From NCBI RefSeq assembly GCF_030272615.1, contig NC_081413.1, positions 447,496,538-447,560,537 of the forward strand: 64,000 nt of DNA, written 5' to 3'. The stretch is from Cryptomeria japonica. Taxonomy: Eukaryota > Streptophyta > Pinopsida > Cupressales > Cupressaceae. The notes beneath the pieces were generated by a model. The model did no database searches and was not told where the DNA came from. It saw only the letters and a program-made list of their open reading frames with translations. Shown here in pieces: positions 58,701-64,000 of this stretch; position 1 is the first letter of the stretch; the number at the start of each line of letters is the position of its first letter. The translations under genes and the position numbers were made by a program.

Positions 58701-59110
58701 CATCCCCACTGTGGTTTTTCCCATTTGGGTTTCCACATCAAAAATCATTGTGTCAAGTGGTGAATGGTTTTTTTGGTTCTGTTTGATATGGATAATTTGC
58801 TTAATTGTTAAATCCACTTAGATATGTTAAGATGACCGACATTACTCTAAAATGTTCTTTTACTATTGTTAGTAAAGTATTTTGATGTTTTGGTTAAATG
58901 GTTTGGAATTTTTAGAGCTGTTAAACTATTATTTTGATATACCAGTCAAACTAGTAAACTTTCAGTTCTATTGAAGTTTGTAGTTCAGTGTTTGAACCAG
59001 TTAGTTCAGAGATTGACTTGTGAGATTGTTTTTAAGGTTGGTGAAAGTTTAGTCAATTTTCTATCCACTGATTCACCCCCCCCATCTGAGTAGTTGTCTG
59101 GATCCTTATT
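58701..59110 (+). repeat. H 3' LTR, copy B, right part
   Basis: After the CATCC duplication it continues CCACTGTGGTTTTTCCC, with the family C-run ATTCACCCCCCCCATC near 59070. The exact LTR end (about 59107) is uncertain. The sequence beyond is also mirrored in the right arm. Confidence 0.75.
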
Positions 59111-59514
59111 GACTCATCATACCATCATTTTCTATCTATGGTTGACCTACTTAAGGATTTTGATTATTAATATTGCATATGAAGGAGAATGGATGTATGA
59201 ATGGGAGTGTGTGGATGTGTGAGCTTATGTGTAGAAGGTGTGAATCATATACAAATAAATTAGGTATTGAAGACATGCAAAATACTATTTTGAAAACTAA
59301 GAATATCATCATCAAAGATATTCACAATAGTATTTCACATGTCTTCAATACCTAATTTAATTGTATATGATTCACACCTTCTATACATAAACTCACACAT
59401 CCACACACTCTCATTCATACATCCATTCTCCTTCATATGCAATATTAATAATCAAAATCCTTAAGTAGGTTAACCATAGGTAGAAAATGATGGTATGATG
59501 AATCAATAAGGATC

Positions 59515-60883
59515 TAGAAAACTACTCAGATGGGGGGGGCAGGGGGGGTGTGAATCAATAGATAGAAAATTGACTAAACTTTCACCAACCTCAAAAACAA
59601 TCTCACAAGTCAATCTTTGAACTAACTAGTTCAAATACTGAGCTACAAACTTTAATAGCACTGAAAGTTTACCGGTTTGACTGGTATATCAAAATAATAG
59701 TATAACAGGTCTAAAACTTCCAAACCATTTAACCAAAACATCAAAATACTTTACTAACAATAGTAAAAGAACATTTCAGATTAATGTTGGTCATCTTAAC
59801 ATATCTAAGTGGATTTAACTACTAAGCAAATTATCCATATCAAACATAACCACAAAAACCATTCACCACTTGACACAATGATTTTTGATGTGGAAACCCA
59901 AATGAGAAAAACCACGGTGGGGATGAATACCCACAAGTATGTTGAACTAATCTGAAGTTCACCCTGTTAGGAGATAAGCATGTTAAAGCTTTAGAAAAAG
60001 TCCTATTAAGAACACTTAGGGACCCACCCGGCTAAGGGATTGACTATAATGCCCTGTTAGGAGTAACCTTGGTAGAGGATTTGAAATCCAAGCTAATGCA
60101 TCACTTGGTTAGAGGATTTAGATAGCACTAAGCCTGTTAAAGCTTACCCAGTTAAGGGATTTGACTATTGTAATTGTTAGAGAACAACATGGGTTTGTTG
60201 ATCTAGTAAATAACACTACTCTGCTTGCTCAGATCCTTTTCATGCTCCTATCTACCTTCACACATACTGCATATACTCCTCTTGGTTCAACAACCAATCA
60301 CACTGATACTTAAGCAAAATTACCAACACTACAATAAAACAACTCATCGACCTTACAAGCAAAACAATAGGTTGGTAACGCATCACAAACCTAAGATCTC
60401 ATAGACATTACAAACAAATTGGTTCAAGTATGACCATTAGATTACATAGAATTCATTGCACATTGTTCAAGACAACCTTGACCGCTCCTTGATCACCACT
60501 TCATCGAATCCTCTAGCTCATCATGCATTTTCCTCTTCATGCAATGTACTCACTCATTCTCAAGATAAAAACCATTATCTCTACATGCCAAAAAACCATT
60601 TGAAACTCATCACATACAACATGCATATGTGGCATAATCATTACCATTCTTCATTGGATCATAAACCAATACAACTGATTCACCCAACTCCATCGATTAG
60701 GGTTTGGCACATCAACGGGTAGGGTTGCTAGTTGATCTCACTACTTCTTAAGTAATACTAGTTTCCTTGACTTGCTCAACTACGAGTTGCAAAACAACAT
60801 CATAACAACATTATTACCAGTTACAATTGACATCAATGACAACACAATAGTTCATCAGTGTAATCTTCAATCAAATATCAACA
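59515..60883 (-). repeat. H 3' LTR, inverted copy C, with empty G insertion site
   Basis: On the minus strand it starts TGTTGATATTTGATTG (from 60883) and continues without interruption past 59921-59925, where one GGATG (CATCC complement) stands in place of the whole element G. The outer limit at ~59515 is approximate. Confidence 0.85.
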
Positions 60884-61266
60884 ATCTCCCCCTTTGGCAT
60901 TGATGTCAATACAAATATTAATACCCTTGATTGTGATGATTGAGAGTAATGCACATACACAAGTATAGGAATCCTGGTTTATATTTTACCATGTACTCTC
61001 CTTCAACTGAGTCTCCATATCTTCAGCTGGTAACTGGCTATAGTTCTTCTCTCTATCAATCATACAATTCTTCTCCATAATCATATAGTTCTTCTCCCCC
61101 TTTGACAACAATGCCAAAGTAAAAGTAAAACATGTAGTCTCATACTTCACTATTCTGCATCAACAATCTGTAACTTGATGCTCCCCTTGTGGAATAACTC
61201 CACTCTACAGCAATGCTTCTTCAAGATTCTTCAATTAGCTATAGGTTTGATGTAATCTATATCTTC

Positions 61267-62424
61267 TCAATTGATCTCATGTAGGGGCACAAACCCTAGC
61301 TGAATTCTAAGATACTCAAAAGTAGTCTTAGGTAAATGTTTAGTAAAGATATCTACTAGCTGCTGCTTAGTAGATACATGCTCCAATAACACATCTTTAC
61401 TCTACACTTTCTCCCTCAAGAAATGATATTTCAGCTCAATATGCTTGGTTCTAGTATGCAACACCAGGTTCTTTGAAATATTTATTGCACTGGTATTATC
61501 ACATAAAATCTTAACTAGTTATGTGATCTTCAACTTGAATCCATCTAGAATGCATTTCATCGAGATTGCCTAGCTATAATTCATATACGCTGCCACATAT
61601 TCAACTTCAGCAGTGGACTGTGATATACAACTCTACTTCTTGTTTCTCCAAGATACAAGTCTCCCACCAAGAAAGAATGCACCACCGGTTGTACTCTTCC
61701 TATCATCAACATTTCCTGCCCAGTCTGTATCTGTATAAACCTTCAAATCAAAGTTACCTGCATATGGATACCATAATCCATAATCAATAGTAGCTTTCAA
61801 ATATCTAAATATCCTTTTAGTTCCAATTATGTGTGTCTCCTTAGGGTTCTTCTGAAATCTGACAACTAAACCAACTGGATGAGCAATATCTAGTTGTTGT
61901 GAACAACATAATGCAGTTTCCCTATCATTGATCTATACTCCTTTTCATCAATAGATGCAGCATCATCCTCCTTAGACAGTTTACAACCTGTAACCATTGG
62001 TGTCCCAAGTGGTTTATAGTCACTCATTCCAAATGTCTTCAATACCTCTTTCACATATTTGGACTGTGTGATAAAAATACCACTCTTCATCTACTGAATT
62101 TGCAAACCTATGAAGAATTTTATCTCTCCTACCAGAGACATTTCAAATTCACTTTTCATCTCATTGGCAAATTCATCACTCATGTCATCATTTCCTCAAA
62201 AAATGATATCATCCACAAACACTTCACTAACCAATATCTTATCTCCTTCAGTCTTGAGATATATATTGTTGTCTTAACTGGTTCTCCAAAAACCTATCTT
62301 CATCGGGTGTGAATGTAATCTTTCATACCATGCTCTTGGTTCTTGCTTCAAACCATATAGTTCATTGTGTAGTTTACACACCATATCCTTTGCATCAGTC
62401 AAAGCATATCCATTTGGTTGTTCA
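61267..62424 (-). pseudogene. element H RT C-terminus and RNase H, inverted copy C
   Basis: This is the inverted copy of 42096-43248 and 39433-40585. It has the same 66-codon block (61890-62090), identical in sequence to copies A and B. The stops are shared, including the one after FVDDIIF, and so is the His in DIFTKHLPKTTFEY. The stop is the complement of TCA at 61267-61269. It ends at GTTCA (62420-62424), the complement of the N target site. Its PPT-like leader is at 60884-61190. Confidence 0.93.
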
Positions 62425-62743
62425 TGTTAGAGTAAAGTAATTAATTAACTTTACTCTCCTCTTAAGATTTCACTTTATGCATATATTAGTCATTTAATAA
62501 TTAATATTTAATTATTAAATGCACTCACCTTAGGGTTAGGTTTTCCTTTCAGTGTTGATCTCCTTTATAAGGATTGATCTCTTGTATTATTGTAACTTCT
62601 TGATTCATTTTTTTGTCTGATAATAAATCTTTTCACTTTGTCAGAGCCAAAACCCTTGTTTCGTTCTCTCTCTTTCTCTGTGACAGTTTTCTTGCATGCA
62701 GGTTTCTTTGGGTTCTGTGGATTTGTATTTCTCAAATCCTACA
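62425..62743 (+). repeat. element N 5' LTR remnant in the inverted arm (319 bp)
   Basis: TGTTAGAGTAAAG...AATCCTACA, exactly 319 bp, preceded by GTTCA. A TATA box, TTTATAA, is at 62574-62580. Only this LTR and ~170 bp of N's leader exist here; the rest of N is absent. Confidence 0.95.
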
Positions 62744-62755
62744 TGGTATCAGAGC
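62744..62755 (+). promoter_or_regulatory. primer-binding site (N remnant), perfect Met type
   Basis: TGGTATCAGAGC abuts the LTR. It keeps the G that became A in the copy at 39097-39108. Confidence 0.92.
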
Positions 62756-62913
62756 CAGATCTGCTATAGCTTGTTCAGACTTTTGAAAGATTTTGAGATC
62801 TAGGTTTTGGTTGCATCAGATCTATGTTTGTCTTTTATTTTTTATTTTGGAATAGGGGTACTTTTTTTGGTGCACTTTGAGCCCAAACGGACCTCACTTT
62901 GAGCTCGCAACAC
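62756..62913 (+). other. N leader fragment ending at the rearrangement breakpoint
   Basis: It matches the complement of 38940-39096 up to GAGCTCGCAACAC. The sequence then switches to the H LTR (ATCACAAACCTAAG). Confidence 0.9.
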
Positions 62914-63415
62914 ATCACAAACCTAAGATCTCATAGAGACTACAAACAAATCGATTCAAGTATGACCATTAGATTACATAGCAATCATTGCATATTGTTC
63001 AAGAAAACCTCGACTGCTCCTTGATCACCGCTTCATCAAATCCTATAGCTCATCATTCATTTTCCTCTTCATGCAATGTACTCGCTCTTTCCCAAGATAA
63101 AAACCATTATCTCTACGCACCAAAAAACCATTTGAAACTCATCACATACAACATGCATACGTGGCATAATCATTACCATTCATCATTTTATCATAAACCA
63201 ATACAACTGATTCACAAATCTCCATCGATTAGGATTTGGCACATCAACAGGTAGGGTTACTGGTTGATCTCACTGCTTCTTAAGTAATATTGGTTTCCTT
63301 GACTTCCTCAACTACGAGTTGTAAAACAACATCATAACAATATTATTACCCGTTACAACTGACATGAATGAAAATACAATAGTTCATCAATGCAATCTTC
63401 AATCAAATATCAACA
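62914..63415 (-). repeat. H LTR fragment, inverted copy D
   Basis: It begins mid-LTR (complement of the ~41470 region) and runs to CAACA at 63415, the LTR start in minus orientation. It differs from copies A-C at more positions than those differ from each other. Confidence 0.85.
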
Positions 63416-63762
63416 ATTTCCCCCTTTGGCATTGATGTCAATACAAATATTAATACCCTTGATTGTGATGATTGAGAGTAATGCACATACACAGGTATAG
63501 GAATCCTGGTTTGTATTTTACCATGTACTCTCCTTCAACTGAGTCTCCATGTCTTCAGTTGGTAACTGGCTATAGTTCTTCTCTCTATAAATCATACAAT
63601 TCTTCTCCATAATCATATAGTTCTTCTTCCCCTTTGACAACAATGCCAAAGTGAAAGTAAAACATGTAGTGTCCTACTTCACTATTCTGCATCAACAATC
63701 TACAACTTGATGCTCCCCCCATAGAATAACTCCACTCTACACCAATCCTTCTTCAAGATTCT
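63416..63762 (-). promoter_or_regulatory. PPT and 3' leader of H copy D
   Basis: It contains the complements of the repeated purine tracts: TTTCCCCCTTTGGC (~63418), TTCCCCTTTGAC (~63627) and GCTCCCCCCATAG (~63712). There is no coding content. Confidence 0.65.
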
Positions 63763-64000
63763 TCAATTATCTTTGGGACTGATGTAATTCATATCTTCTG
63801 AATTGATCTCATGTAGGGGCACAACTCCTAGTTGACTTCTAAGATACTCAAAAGTAGTCTTAGGCAAAGGTTTAGTAAAGATATTTGCTAGTTGCTCCTT
63901 AGTAGATACATGCTCCAATAACACATCTTTACTCTGCACTTTCTCCCTCAAGAAATGATATTTCAGCTCAATATGCTTGGTTATAGCATGCAACACTGGG
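63763..64000 (-). pseudogene. element H RNase H C-terminus, copy D (runs off window)
   Basis: The minus frame reads [39 protein letters not shown] and LRSQLGVVPLHEINSED, to the stop at 63763. It is less damaged than copies A-C: the usual KPLP is kept where they have KHLP, and the frame continues past LHEIN. It is therefore a separate, better-preserved lineage of H. Confidence 0.85.

Larger units (their letters stand above)
58706..62913. repeat. giant inverted repeat (palindrome) centred at ~59312
   Basis: The inner left arm 58706-59307 pairs with 59317-59920. Beyond it, 59926-62424 pairs with 44595 leftward to 42096 (and with copy A), once element G is skipped. 62425-62913 pairs with the N LTR and leader at 39427-38940. 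The loop is about 9 nt (59308-59316). The right breakpoint is at ~62911-62914. Confidence 0.93.

Overview
This is eukaryotic, almost certainly plant nuclear DNA. It is AT-rich and dense with decayed Ty1/copia and Ty3/gypsy LTR retrotransposons, plus one L1-type LINE. The copia primer-binding sites match plant initiator tRNA-Met (TGGTATCAGAGC type). The repeat density, the old multiply nested elements and a 14.1-kb gypsy element with two RNase H domains suggest a large-genome seed plant, possibly a gymnosperm; that is inference. I found no host protein-coding gene, no tRNA or rRNA, no CRISPR array and nothing bacterial. Every coding stretch I recognise belongs to a transposable element, and none is intact. 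|| Layout. 1-4353: 3' part of a plus-strand copia element (pol plus a 1.36-kb 3' LTR) abutting a gypsy protease fragment. 4354-8333: gypsy remnants ending in a probable LTR. 8334-11160: minus-strand LINE remnant (ORF1 and the endonuclease part of ORF2). 11161-13964: AT-rich, nothing recognised. 13965-22090: old minus-strand copia element whose 532-bp 3' LTR was split by a second minus-strand copia element (14375-20998; perfect TSD TATAG). 22494-29138: near-complete plus-strand copia element of that same second family. 29832-30848: long imperfect inverted repeat. 31402-32820: GA microsatellite, then a palindromic satellite with a 180-bp higher-order period. || 32824-64000 is a layered structure. 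A plus-strand 'host' copia element (H) was hit in its RT by a minus-strand copia element (N, 33368-39427; 319-bp LTRs; TSD TGAAC). H's 3' LTR was later hit by a 14,100-bp gypsy element (G, 44601-58700; 1,319-bp LTRs; TSD CATCC). A 2,663-bp block of H (39324-41986) is tandemly duplicated, with breakpoints inside the N LTR and 50 bp inside the G LTR. The H/N assembly recurs in inverted orientation at 59313-62913, forming a giant palindrome centred near 59312. That arm keeps the empty G insertion site and is followed by a second inverted H copy running off the window. || Function. Each element would have encoded gag, protease, integrase, reverse transcriptase and RNase H for its own retrotransposition, driven by its LTR. 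All show stops, frameshifts or deletions, so the DNA is best read as a record of insertion, duplication and inversion. The most interesting content is structural: the palindrome, the datable duplication, perfect hairpins, the satellite, and the reiterated polypurine-tract motifs. I see no convincing new gene system.
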